Part shown: positions 1 to 7,112 of the stretch, piece by piece
How positions within the stretch are numbered: position 1 is the first letter of the stretch
Layout: every line of letters begins with the position of its first letter
Assembly (NCBI GenBank): GCA_002389265.1
Contig: DGOD01000362.1
Coordinates: 3,967 to 13,911, forward strand
Reading direction: 5' to 3'
Length of the DNA: 9,945 nt
DNA from: Gammaproteobacteria bacterium UBA4475
GTDB taxonomy: Bacteria > Pseudomonadota > Gammaproteobacteria > Pseudomonadales > Azotimanducaceae
Notes under the pieces: generated by a model
The model's database searches: none
What the model was told of the DNA's origin: nothing
The model's input: only the letters and a program-made list of their open reading frames with translations
Position numbers and translations under genes: made by a program

Positions 1-73
1 CTCCCTTTTTTTGTGCCTGTGACATTTGGTACCCTGCTGGCTTATGCTGAAGCTTTAGTCAGCGAGAAGTGAG

Positions 74-1174
74 ATGCCTGAAATGAATGGAATGAATGAA
101 CTGGGATTCTATACGTTGGCTGGCGCACCGCGCTCGCCCCGTGACCTGATTGCTGAGGTCCGGGATGCAGAGGCCATGGGCATCGGCAACTGTTTTATCT
201 CCGAGCGCTTTAATATCAAAGAAGCCGCCACCCTCTCCGGTGCTGTGGGTGCTGTGTCCGAGACGATCGGCATTGCCACTGCTGCCACCAACCATAATAC
301 CCGTCATCCCATGGTGACAGCAGCTTATGCCAGCACCATGCATTTCCTGACTGGCGGGCGGTTCAGTCTGGGCTTGGGGCGTGGCATCAATGCGGCTTTT
401 GACGCCTATGGACTGGCGCGGATCAAGACAGATCAGATTGAGGACTTTGCGAATCTGATGCGCCGCCTGTGGCGTGGTGAGACGGTGGTGGGTCATGACG
501 GCCCCGCTGGCAAATGGCCCGTGCTGCGGCTGGACCCAGATTTTGATGAGTATATTCCATTAACTTTCACCGCTTTCGGACCCAATTCATTAGCTCTAGG
601 CGGCCGAGCCTTTGATGCAGTGGTGCTGCACACGTTTTTTACCGACGAGACCACCCGGCGTTGCGTTGACACAGTCAAACAAGCTGCCGTCGGTGCTGGC
701 AAAGATCCGGCGGATGTTAGAGTCTGGTCATGCCTGGCCACTATCGGTGATCACCTGCCTGCGGATGTTCGACTCAAGAAAACCGTTGGCAGGATGGCCA
801 CTTACCTGCAGGCCTATGGCGACTTGATGGTCAAGACCAATGACTGGGATCCGTTGGTTTTGAAAAAGTTTAGAGCCGATCCGCTGGTATCGACATTCCA
901 AGGGGCCATCGATCAGCGCGCAACTGCCGTGGAGCTGGAGCACGTGGCCGGCCTGATTCCCGACTTTTGGCTGGCCGCAGCGGCGATGGGCACGCCTGAG
1001 CAATGTGTCGCAGCTATCAATCACCAGTTGGACCTTGGTTGTGATGGTGTCATTCTGCATGGCGCATCGCCCACAGATTTGGCACCGATCGTTGCGGCTT
1101 ACGCTGCCCAAAGAGACCCGGATCGCTTTGCCCACCTGCCTAATAATCCGGCGATGCCGGTCTCTCGAGGGTAG
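74..1174 (+). CDS. LLM-class (luciferase-like) F420/flavin-dependent oxidoreductase, TIGR03857-like
   Basis: A 366-residue cytosolic TIM-barrel oxidoreductase of the bacterial luciferase-like family. Seen: the N-terminal beta strand with ELGFYTLAG, the segment ISERFNIKEAATLSGA, the ATAATNHNTRHPM stretch and the GGRFSLGLGRGI motif near residues 92-103. These are the cofactor-barrel signatures of this family, and the length is typical. Relatives are named F420-dependent by similarity, but many luciferase-like enzymes use FMN, so the cofactor is inferred and the substrate unknown. ATG at 74 is preceded by a purine-rich GAGAAG; ATGs at codons 4 and 7 are alternatives that change little. It is the first gene of a unit: its stop lies 5 bp before the Gfo/Idh/MocA gene, whose ribosome site (GAGGG) lies in its last codons. 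The 73 bp upstream contain no promoter I can call. The family call is secure; the exact role is not. Confidence 0.9.
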   Translation: MPEMNGMNELGFYTLAGAPRSPRDLIAEVRDAEAMGIGNCFISERFNIKEAATLSGAVGAVSETIGIATAATNHNTRHPMVTAAYASTMHFLTGGRFSLGLGRGINAAFDAYGLARIKTDQIEDFANLMRRLWRGETVVGHDGPAGKWPVLRLDPDFDEYIPLTFTAFGPNSLALGGRAFDAVVLHTFFTDETTRRCVDTVKQAAVGAGKDPADVRVWSCLATIGDHLPADVRLKKTVGRMATYLQAYGDLMVKTNDWDPLVLKKFRADPLVSTFQGAIDQRATAVELEHVAGLIPDFWLAAAAMGTPEQCVAAINHQLDLGCDGVILHGASPTDLAPIVAAYAAQRDPDRFAHLPNNPAMPVSRG

Positions 1175-1179
1175 CTTTC

Positions 1180-2241
1180 ATGACCGTCAGATACGGTATT
1201 ATTGGCACTGGCATGATGGGCTGTGAGCATATTCGTAATCTGGTGCAGATCGATGCCGCAGAGGTTGTCGCCGTGGCAGATCCTAACGCCAAATCCAGAG
1301 CGTGGGCATTGACAGCCTGCCAGCCCAAATTCACACCAACGGTGTACGAGGATTACCGGCAATTGCTGGCCCGTGACGATATTGATGCGGTAGTAATCGC
1401 CTCACCGAATTTTACCCATATCGATGTCATGCGTGAGATTTTCAAGACGGACAAACATGTCCTGCTGGAAAAGCCGATGTGTACTACGATAGCCGATTGT
1501 CAGGCTGTCGTCGCTGGGGCGAGCCAGCATCAAGGTCTGGTCTGGGTGGGCCTGGAATACCGTTACATGGCGCCGGTGGCTCGCTTTTTGGCAGAGCTTG
1601 AGCAAGGGGCGGTGGGTGATTTAAAGATGCTGTTTGTGCGTGAGCATCGCTACCCTTTTTTGAAGAAAGTCGGCGACTGGAATCGATTTAATAAAAACAG
1701 CGGCGGTACCTTGGTAGAAAAGTGTTGTCATTTTTTTGACCTGATGAACCTAGCGATAAAGTCGCAACCCGTTAGTGTCTTTGCCTCCGGTGGTCAAGAC
1801 GTCAATCACCTGCAAGAGCGCTATGATGGTGCGACCCCCGACATTCTCGACAATGCCTTTGTCATCGTCGACTATGCCAACGGGGCCCGGGCCTGTCTTG
1901 ACCTTTGCATGTTTGCCGAGTCCAGCCGTAACGAGCAGGAACTGGTGGCCACGGGTGATCTGGGTAAGCTTGAAGCGCTTATTCCCGAAGGTCGCCTGAT
2001 TCGTGGTGGGCGGGAGTACCAAAAATACGAGTCATTCGATATCGAAATTGATCCTCGAGTGGCCGAAGTGGGCTTTCATCACGGTGCGAGTTACCTGGAG
2101 CACCTGAATTTCATCGAGGCGATTGAGACGGGTAGCCCAGCGGCAGTGACGGTGGCAGACGGCCTGTTGTCGGTGTCGATGGGCGTGGCGGCGCAGCGTT
2201 CGATTGTTGAGGGCCGCAAGGTGCTGATGTCTGATGTCTGA
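1180..2241 (+). CDS. Gfo/Idh/MocA family NAD(P)-dependent oxidoreductase
   Basis: A 353-residue soluble dehydrogenase with an N-terminal Rossmann domain and a C-terminal alpha/beta substrate domain. Seen: YGIIGTGMMG at residues 5-14 (GxGxxG dinucleotide loop), ADP at 33-35 ending the second strand, the family motif LLEKPM with E97-K98-P99, and GGTLVEKCCHFFDL around 175-188, giving the K181/H184/D187 catalytic-site pattern. Members oxidise or reduce hydroxyl/keto groups on sugars, inositols and other polyols; which one applies here is not visible. ATG 1180 has GAGGG about 9 nt upstream. It sits 5 bp after the luciferase-like gene and overlaps the dioxygenase start by 8 bp, so co-transcription and translational coupling are likely. 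Length is normal and no key residue is missing. Confidence 0.93.
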   Translation: MTVRYGIIGTGMMGCEHIRNLVQIDAAEVVAVADPNAKSRAWALTACQPKFTPTVYEDYRQLLARDDIDAVVIASPNFTHIDVMREIFKTDKHVLLEKPMCTTIADCQAVVAGASQHQGLVWVGLEYRYMAPVARFLAELEQGAVGDLKMLFVREHRYPFLKKVGDWNRFNKNSGGTLVEKCCHFFDLMNLAIKSQPVSVFASGGQDVNHLQERYDGATPDILDNAFVIVDYANGARACLDLCMFAESSRNEQELVATGDLGKLEALIPEGRLIRGGREYQKYESFDIEIDPRVAEVGFHHGASYLEHLNFIEAIETGSPAAVTVADGLLSVSMGVAAQRSIVEGRKVLMSDV

Positions 2242-3235
2242 TAGCTCCTCTCAACCCCATCTGATCCAGGTTCCCAAGCAGTTTGAGTTTGATGGCCGAC
2301 CCTTCCCGGCGGTCTTTGATAACCAGCAGTCACTAACGTCGCTCGCTGCTATCGCTGCCTGGCTGCAAGCCAATCAGGCATTGCTAGAGCGAGTCCTGCA
2401 GGAATCAGGCGCAGTGTTGTTTCGTGGTTTTCCAATCGACAACGCCGTGGCTTTCGACCGCTTCAGTGCCGCATTTGGTTATCCAGACTTTACCTATCAG
2501 GAGTCTCTTTCCAATGCGGTACGAGTCAATTTGACCGACCGAGTCTTTACCGCCAATGAGGCGCCCCCTGAGGTTGAGATATTTTTACACCACGAAATGG
2601 CCCAAACGCCGGTATCGCCAGCCAAGCTGTTCTTCCATTGCCATGCGGCTGCCCAGCTGGGCGGCGCGACATCACTGTGTCGGTCTGATCAGTTATATGC
2701 GTTGATTCTCGACCAAATGCCGCAGTGGGCTCGAAAATTTGAAGAACACGGTTTGCGGTATACGACGCTGATGCCCGTGGATGATAATTTGGCCTCGGGT
2801 CAGGGACGAAGCTGGAAGAGTACCTTGAGCGTCACTGATCGAGCCGGTGCGGAAAGCCAGTTGCAGGGGCTTGGCTATAGTTGGCAATGGCAGCCAGACG
2901 ACAGTCTGCAGGTGACGACACCGGTACTGCCAGCGGTGGTGGACCTCGGCGACGGTCGCAAAGCGTTTTACAATCAGTTGATTGCCGCTTATATGGGGTG
3001 GGCTGGGGTCAAGGCGAACCCTGCTGCGTCCTTGGTGCTGGGTGATGGCACGACGATCCCGATATCTGTTTTTGAAAAACTGGTTTCGATGGCCAACACC
3101 TTAACCTTTGATCTGAACTGGCAAGACGGTGACATTGCGCTCATTGATAACCGGATCACCATGCATGGTCGCCGGGCTTACAGCGGCGACCGGCGGCGTC
3201 AGGTATGGGTGGCACTGGCTGCCGCTAGCGTTTGA
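2234..3235 (+). CDS. TauD/TfdA-family (SyrP-like) Fe(II)/2-oxoglutarate-dependent dioxygenase
   Basis: A 333-residue cytosolic non-heme iron oxygenase of the TauD/TfdA superfamily, closest in style to SyrP and clavaminate-synthase-like proteins. Seen: the SGAVLFRGFPI strand (58-68), the metal motif in FLHHEMAQTP with H119-x-E121 (glutamate in place of TauD's aspartate, common in this subgroup), FFHCHAAAQLGGATSLC (133-149), and the distal ITMHGRRAYSGDRRR with H311 as third iron ligand and an arginine near 321-322 for 2-oxoglutarate. Such enzymes hydroxylate, desaturate or otherwise oxidise an unactivated carbon while converting 2-oxoglutarate to succinate and CO2. The ATG lies inside the last codons of the preceding gene (8-bp overlap); AAGG about 12 nt upstream is a weak ribosome site, so coupling to upstream translation probably matters. 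SyrP relatives act on amino acids or peptides, but no NRPS or PKS gene is present here, so the substrate is open. Confidence 0.9.
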   Translation: MSDSSSQPHLIQVPKQFEFDGRPFPAVFDNQQSLTSLAAIAAWLQANQALLERVLQESGAVLFRGFPIDNAVAFDRFSAAFGYPDFTYQESLSNAVRVNLTDRVFTANEAPPEVEIFLHHEMAQTPVSPAKLFFHCHAAAQLGGATSLCRSDQLYALILDQMPQWARKFEEHGLRYTTLMPVDDNLASGQGRSWKSTLSVTDRAGAESQLQGLGYSWQWQPDDSLQVTTPVLPAVVDLGDGRKAFYNQLIAAYMGWAGVKANPAASLVLGDGTTIPISVFEKLVSMANTLTFDLNWQDGDIALIDNRITMHGRRAYSGDRRRQVWVALAAASV

Positions 3236-3283
3236 TGGCTGGCCATATAGGGCGATCAGTGGAGCGTAAATAAGCTGAATCCT

Positions 3284-3328
3284 TGGCGGGAAATAGCGTA
3301 TCCTTGCGGTCTGCTATTATTCCCACCA
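3284..3328 (+). other. Bulged hairpin in the leader of the desaturase gene
   Basis: GGGAAATAGC (3288-3297) pairs with GCTATTATTCCC (3313-3324) as a 10-bp stem with one 2-nt bulge and a 15-nt loop. Beyond a 1x1 mismatch, TGG (3284-3286) pairs with CCA (3326-3328). It lies between the dioxygenase stop and the desaturase start. No T-run follows on the + strand, so it is not a classical intrinsic terminator; it could still cause pausing, stabilise a processed 3' end, or act as an RNA control element for the desaturase. A smaller CCCTT/AAGGG hairpin (3350-3354 with 3364-3368) lies closer to the start codon. I see no confident promoter in this 161-bp gap. Confidence 0.5.
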
Positions 3329-3396
3329 GGCACCCGTCTCAATAGGCCTCCCTTAAGAGCAGAAAGGGCAAGCCCGCACCAGGTTGTAAAAAAGCT

Positions 3397-4407
3397 ATGC
3401 AAGTTACAAAAACACCCGCATTCGTCGCTTCGCGTGTATTCGCGCACGCGTCCTATGCAAAAGCATTTTTCCAGTTGGGCCACACCGTCGCTATCTACGG
3501 GATGACCATCGGTTTGATGTTTGCGTCATTGTCTGTGCATTACGGAGTGACGCTGCTGCTGTCATTACTGGCAGCGGCTGCTTATCTGCGGTTGTTCATG
3601 ATTGGTCATGATTGCTCCCACGGTTCCTATCTACCTCATAAATGGCAGAATATGCTGTTGGGTAACATGATGGGCGTGCTGACCAATACGCCGTTTCAGT
3701 ATTGGGCCGGTCAACATGCCATGCATCACCGCAGCACCGGTAATCTCGACAAGCGCGGCGATGGTGATGTCATCACGCGCACCGTGGAAGAATATGTCAA
3801 CGCAGGTTGGTTCAGTCGGCTCTGCTATCGGGTCTACCGCAATCCTTGGGTATTGTTTTTCTTTTCGGCGCCGTTGCATTTTGTCGTTCTGCAACGAATT
3901 CCATTGGGTGAGCAATCTAAAACTTGGGGTGGCTGGTTGAGCGTCTTGGGCACTAATCTCGGTATTCTGATTTATTACGGCAGCATGATAGCGATCTTTG
4001 GTCTGAAGCCATTTTTATTGGTCTATGTGCCTGTGGTCATGTTGTCTTCGCTGGGTGCGGTCTGGTTATTTTACGTCCAACATCAGTTTGAGGATGCCTA
4101 CTGGGAACGCAATGATGTCTGGAATTATCATGACGCGACCCTTGAGGGTAGTTCGTTTTATGACCTGCCGCGATGGTTGCACTGGGTGAGCGGTAATATT
4201 GGCTATCACCATATCCACCACCTCAATCCAAAGGTACCAAACTATCATTTGCCAACTTGCTATGATGATCAGCCGGCATTGCAGAATGCCCGGAAACTGG
4301 GAATTGTTGAAAGCTTGTCTACGGCCTGGCTGGCCCTATGGGATGAAAAGGCCGGTAAAATGGTGTCCTTTTCTAGTCTCGCTGCGCCTGAGCGCAAGAC
4401 CCAGTAG
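3397..4407 (+). CDS. Membrane fatty-acid desaturase, acyl-lipid delta-12-like
   Basis: A 336-residue integral inner-membrane di-iron desaturase. Seen: all three histidine boxes, HDCSH (71-75), HAMHH (107-111) and HHIHH (271-275), plus H229 in VQHQFEDAYW. Hydrophobic spans lie at about 30-66, 85-100, 150-165 and 185-225. The stretch RSTGNLDKRGDGDVITRTVEEY followed by RLCYRVYRNP (141-150) resembles acyl-lipid delta-12/omega-6 desaturases. The enzyme would insert a double bond into membrane-lipid acyl chains with O2 and a ferredoxin-like donor, affecting fluidity, for example in the cold; regiochemistry is inferred. ATG 3397 is the only plausible start, since an in-frame TAG lies about 50 nt upstream with no other start between, yet there is no good ribosome site (the nearest AGG is about 13 nt away). 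It follows the three-gene redox unit after a structured 161-bp leader, so it may be read through from it or transcribed separately. It converges on the metallophosphoesterase gene across 27 bp. Confidence 0.93.
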   Translation: MQVTKTPAFVASRVFAHASYAKAFFQLGHTVAIYGMTIGLMFASLSVHYGVTLLLSLLAAAAYLRLFMIGHDCSHGSYLPHKWQNMLLGNMMGVLTNTPFQYWAGQHAMHHRSTGNLDKRGDGDVITRTVEEYVNAGWFSRLCYRVYRNPWVLFFFSAPLHFVVLQRIPLGEQSKTWGGWLSVLGTNLGILIYYGSMIAIFGLKPFLLVYVPVVMLSSLGAVWLFYVQHQFEDAYWERNDVWNYHDATLEGSSFYDLPRWLHWVSGNIGYHHIHHLNPKVPNYHLPTCYDDQPALQNARKLGIVESLSTAWLALWDEKAGKMVSFSSLAAPERKTQ

Positions 4408-4417
4408 GTCAGGTCCG

Positions 4418-4455
4418 CAACCGGCGTCTCTGCCTTAGTGTAGGGTCAGCGGTTG
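4418..4455. other. Weak inverted repeat between convergent genes (possible bidirectional terminator)
   Basis: GCAACCG (from about 4419) and CGGTTGC (about 4449-4455) form a 7-bp inverted repeat spanning the junction of the convergent desaturase and metallophosphoesterase genes. The loop is long (over 20 nt) and no T-run follows on either strand, so termination is only suggested by position. Low confidence. Confidence 0.2.
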
Positions 4456-5175
4456 CCAATCGCCGCTGAAAGCTTGGGTATCACGCCAGGTGACCTGCTC
4501 GGGTTCCGGCAAAATAGACATGTGTCGTGCAATTTCAATCTGTGATTTGGCTTCTGGTGATCCGAATTTGAATGAGGTGATATGCTCGGTCGCAAAGTCG
4601 ATGAGCATAAAGCCAGGCCACTGCTCGCCTTTCAAAGTGCCTGCATTGATCAATGTCATAGCATCAAAATGGATCATGGTGCGGAAATGCATATGCCCAT
4701 TGATCACATAACGATAACGGCCGTCCTCTATGATGCGGTCCAGCGCAGGACTCTGGATCATGGGCATGCGTGTGGAGCCGGGCCAGATTTTCTGCAAGTC
4801 ATTCTTGCCAATGCCGTGACACAACAATAATCTGCCAGCCACCGTGTCGAGTTCAATGGCGCTGGGTAGGCTGTTGAGATAGGCCAAGCTGGCATCTTCA
4901 AGGTCGTCTTGGCCGTGAGCATCGGCAATGTGCCGAACCTTATTGTCGAGTAACCAGCGATCATGGTTGCCCCGCACCGTGCTGACGTTATGAGCTTGTA
5001 ACAGACGCAATGATGTTTCCGGACAGCCGCTGCCATCAACGACGTCGCCGGTGCAAATGATTCGGTCAACGCCGGCGGCGTGTAGATGGTCGAGGGCGAG
5101 CGCTAGGCGGGCATCTTCCGCATGCACGTCACCAATCACGCCAAGCCGAGCAATGGGTGGTGTGGTTAATGACAC
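4435..5175 (-). CDS. Calcineurin-like metallophosphoesterase
   Basis: A 246-residue cytosolic di-metal phosphoesterase, if read from GTG at 5175. Seen, with residue numbers from that start: GDVHAE (D16, H18), GDVVDG (D44), RGNHDR (N70, H71), CHG (H120) and GHMHFR (H161, H163). This is the complete ordered set of metal ligands for the superfamily. Length and motif spacing resemble the YfcE/MJ0936-type branch, whose members hydrolyse phosphodiesters or phosphomonoesters; the substrate is unknown. The open frame extends to a TTG at 5217, but GTG 5175 overlaps the stop of the LON-domain gene by 10 nt and leaves only ten residues before the first core strand. I prefer it; the TTG form would add 14 residues. 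The overlap implies translational coupling with the LON-domain gene. The family call is secure; the start is less so. Confidence 0.9.
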   Translation of the reverse strand: MSLTTPPIARLGVIGDVHAEDARLALALDHLHAAGVDRIICTGDVVDGSGCPETSLRLLQAHNVSTVRGNHDRWLLDNKVRHIADAHGQDDLEDASLAYLNSLPSAIELDTVAGRLLLCHGIGKNDLQKIWPGSTRMPMIQSPALDRIIEDGRYRYVINGHMHFRTMIHFDAMTLINAGTLKGEQWPGFMLIDFATEHITSFKFGSPEAKSQIEIARHMSILPEPEQVTWRDTQAFSGDWQPLTLH

Positions 5176-5825
5176 AGATAATCCCAAATGATATTCAAGC
5201 GTTCCTGGGTGCTGCAAGCCTCAAGAATGGCCTGCATCATGTCAGGATCGAAACGCAGCGTCTCAAACAGCTGGTAGCTGAATTCGTCGGGATTCAGAGA
5301 TTGCCATTCTGACCCGTTAATCAGATTTTCAAACTCGGGGTTTGCGGCGCCGATCATGACCAATAGTTTGGAATTAATCAGCAGCTGTAGATCACGATTA
5401 CGTGCCTCGATAGACATCGCCTCGCTGGGGTCCGGCACATCATCATGCAGCGGCTGACTGGAGACGATACGGTAGGGGATTGACTGAATTTCTTTGACGA
5501 TTCGCAAGCGCTGTTCAATGCGAATCTCGGCCATGATGCGGCCATCGGCAGTGGTCTCAATAATGTCGCAGTAGCCGGCGGAAAATACCGCTTGCGGTTG
5601 GTAAGTCGCTTGATTGGAGTTCATGGCCTCGTCTTGAGTCTGGTTTGCTTTTGCCGCGCGAATGACCTTGCGAGTATGGCAGACACCGATCATGCGCTGA
5701 TCTCTGACACAGTCGTTGATCATTTGCCGATAGCGCGGTTCAAACACGTGTAAGGGCACGATGGTGCCCGGGAATGCGACCAGGCTGGGAATCGGAAAGA
5801 GTGCGACTTCGAGGGGCTGTGACAA
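5166..5825 (-). CDS. Stand-alone LON substrate-binding (N-terminal) domain protein
   Basis: A 219-residue cytosolic protein made only of the LON N-terminal-type domain. Seen: ALFPIPSLVAFPGTIVPLHVFEPRYRQMINDCV at residues 8-40, the hallmark LFPL...PG...PLHIFEPRYR pattern, then IGVC, a polar insert around 55-75 and FSAGYCDIIETTADGRIMAEI. The AAA+ ATPase and Ser-Lys protease parts of Lon are absent. Such one-domain proteins are widespread; roles in binding unfolded or degron-bearing proteins are proposed from Lon but not established. The start is TTG at 5825, supported by CCGGAG ending 6 nt upstream (5832-5837); no in-frame ATG fits better. It overlaps the metallophosphoesterase gene by 10 bp and lies 123 bp downstream of the thioesterase gene. 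A functional link to the phosphoesterase is only suggested by the overlap. Confidence 0.9.
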   Translation of the reverse strand: MSQPLEVALFPIPSLVAFPGTIVPLHVFEPRYRQMINDCVRDQRMIGVCHTRKVIRAAKANQTQDEAMNSNQATYQPQAVFSAGYCDIIETTADGRIMAEIRIEQRLRIVKEIQSIPYRIVSSQPLHDDVPDPSEAMSIEARNRDLQLLINSKLLVMIGAANPEFENLINGSEWQSLNPDEFSYQLFETLRFDPDMMQAILEACSTQERLNIIWDYLCH

Positions 5826-5831
5826 CGTTGG

Positions 5832-5837
5832 CTCCGG
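5832..5837 (-). promoter_or_regulatory. Ribosome binding site for the LON-domain gene
   Basis: On the - strand CCGGAG stands 6 nt before TTG 5825. It decides the start: no ATG or GTG in frame has a comparable site, and an ATG further upstream is out of frame. Confidence 0.6.
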
Positions 5838-5948
5838 AGTGATTTTTCAATGTATACGATAACATACTGCCTCTGGATCGAAGATCATGCATCCGCACGG
5901 CCGGTCAAATTGATGCCAGGCAAGATATCGATGCCCGGTGGTAAAGCC

Positions 5949-6767
5949 TCAACTCTGTTGCATCACCAGGCCGATCTGGCGGCTCTGGGCCACGAGTTGG
6001 CCGGTACTATCCCAGAGCCTACCGCTCTCGATCATGCGGCCCTGCTGTAAATCTTCTGTGGAAAATTCTGCCTGAATCCAGCCGGGCGCCGGTCGACAGC
6101 GCACGTGCACAGTGAGTTCGATGGTGGGCACCCAGCCGACAACCCCTAGCAGGCTGAAGGTCGAGGGTGGAAAGGTATCTGTGAACAGTGGTAAGGATCC
6201 CGTGTCAGGTTCGCGGCCATCCAGAAATCGTATCCAACCCGCCACTTTTGCGACGTTCGTGCTGCCTGCCACGGCAAAATCAGGGTGTAATCTGACATCG
6301 AGCCGGTTGGCAATGGGCAGCTCAACACCCTGAGTTTCGCCGTGGCGCTGGATGCAGACTTCAGGTGGCGGGATAGCGGGCGCAGGGATTGTCAGAACAG
6401 TGTCGATGCCGGCAGAGATCTGCAGGTCGGCAAACCCTGCCAGCACCTCGAGCCTGGCTTTGCCACCTTGGATCAGGCTAGCACGAGCCGTGCTAAGTGT
6501 GCGGCCAGTGCGCAGTACCTCGACATGGACCTCAAAAGGCTCGTCAGCAGTGCCGGGGCGCAGATAATGTGTGGTTAGTGTCATAGGATCCGGGTGGGGC
6601 AGAGACCGCTTGAGTGCGCTCAGAACGCAAGACAGCAGATAGCCACCATTGGGATTGTTACCGATATTCCACTCCCTGCTCAAGGTGCCGCGCCAGATAT
6701 TGTCAGCGGTCTGGGTAACTTGAGTGTCGGTATCGAATTGACTCACGCCTGGATCCTTATAATTCAT
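5949..6767 (-). CDS. Acyl-CoA thioesterase family protein (TesB-like double hotdog, 4HBT_3 type)
   Basis: A 272-residue cytosolic protein with two tandem hotdog-like halves. Seen: WRGTLSREWNIGNNPNGGYLLSCVLSAL at residues 25-52, the W...PNGGY signature of TesB-like/4HBT_3 thioesterases, then TLTTHYLRPGTADEPFEVHVEVLRTGRTLSTARASL (63-98), matching the strand order of the first hotdog, and a second half ending in GRLWDSTGQLVAQSRQIGLVMQQS, a typical family C terminus. Relatives hydrolyse acyl-CoA to free acid and CoA; chain-length preference is not visible. ATG 6767 is chosen because homology-like sequence begins just after it; the frame could extend 24 residues to a TTG at 6839, but that stretch resembles no part of the family. 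No strong ribosome site is visible; a short CGCGG/CCGCG inverted repeat sits within 25 nt upstream of the ATG and could affect initiation. The gene is isolated by a 355-bp gap from the saccharopine-dehydrogenase-like gene. Confidence 0.85.
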   Translation of the reverse strand: MNYKDPGVSQFDTDTQVTQTADNIWRGTLSREWNIGNNPNGGYLLSCVLSALKRSLPHPDPMTLTTHYLRPGTADEPFEVHVEVLRTGRTLSTARASLIQGGKARLEVLAGFADLQISAGIDTVLTIPAPAIPPPEVCIQRHGETQGVELPIANRLDVRLHPDFAVAGSTNVAKVAGWIRFLDGREPDTGSLPLFTDTFPPSTFSLLGVVGWVPTIELTVHVRCRPAPGWIQAEFSTEDLQQGRMIESGRLWDSTGQLVAQSRQIGLVMQQS

Positions 6768-6996
6768 GTTTGTCGCGGGTAACAACCGCGCAGCAAAAAA
6801 GTGCTCGCTGAATAAACCATGTTTCAGTGACGGCTGCAATATTGTATCTGGCTAGCGCCCGTACCCAGCGGCTATGGCATCTACGACGGTTGCTGCACAA
6901 ACAAGTCTGCTGCTCGTCACTGATCCTGCGCTGCTGTTGGACTATTGGCGGGTCACTGATGATGCAGTTGGCTATCATGGGCTGTGGAGTCGTCGC

Positions 6997-7032
6997 CACA
7001 GGGCGCATCCAGCGCAATCCTGCCGCCCTGTG
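6997..7032. repeat. 9-bp perfect inverted repeat (hairpin) in the intergenic gap
   Basis: CACAGGGCG (6997-7005) and CGCCCTGTG (7024-7032) are exact reverse complements around an 18-nt loop. The stem is GC-rich, so it would be stable in RNA of either strand. No T-run follows on either side. Confidence 0.65.
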
Positions 7033-7077
7033 TAAGGGGCAGAATAAATCAGTGATAATAACCGTCAGCCTTGGTGC

Positions 7078-7112
7078 ATCGTGCTTGGCCTAAAATGCCG
7101 GCCAGGCACGAT
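7078..7112. repeat. 13-bp inverted repeat just downstream of the saccharopine-dehydrogenase-like gene
   Basis: ATCGTGCTTGGCC (7078-7090) pairs with GGCCAGGCACGAT (7100-7112) around a 9-nt loop. There is one non-Watson-Crick position: a U-G wobble in + strand RNA, an A-C mismatch in - strand RNA. It lies 11 bp beyond the stop of the - strand gene, where a terminator or a 3'-end-protecting hairpin is expected, but there is no T-run after it on the - strand. A Rho-type or mRNA-stabilising role fits better than classical intrinsic termination. Confidence 0.6.

Noticed and set aside
1..73. Search for a promoter upstream of the luciferase-like gene
   Set aside because: The T-run at 5-12 could be the end of an upstream terminator, but its stem would lie outside the window; no -35/-10 pair with good spacing is visible.
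59..496. 145-codon - strand frame opposite the luciferase-like gene
   Set aside because: Antisense to a well-conserved coding region; no domain signature.
6757..7017. 86-codon - strand open frame overlapping the thioesterase start
   Set aside because: No ribosome site, no recognisable motif, and it overlaps the start of a well-supported gene in another frame.
6827..7093. 88-codon + strand open frame in the intergenic gap
   Set aside because: GTG start without a ribosome site, Cys/Arg-rich product without family motifs, and it runs through both hairpins.
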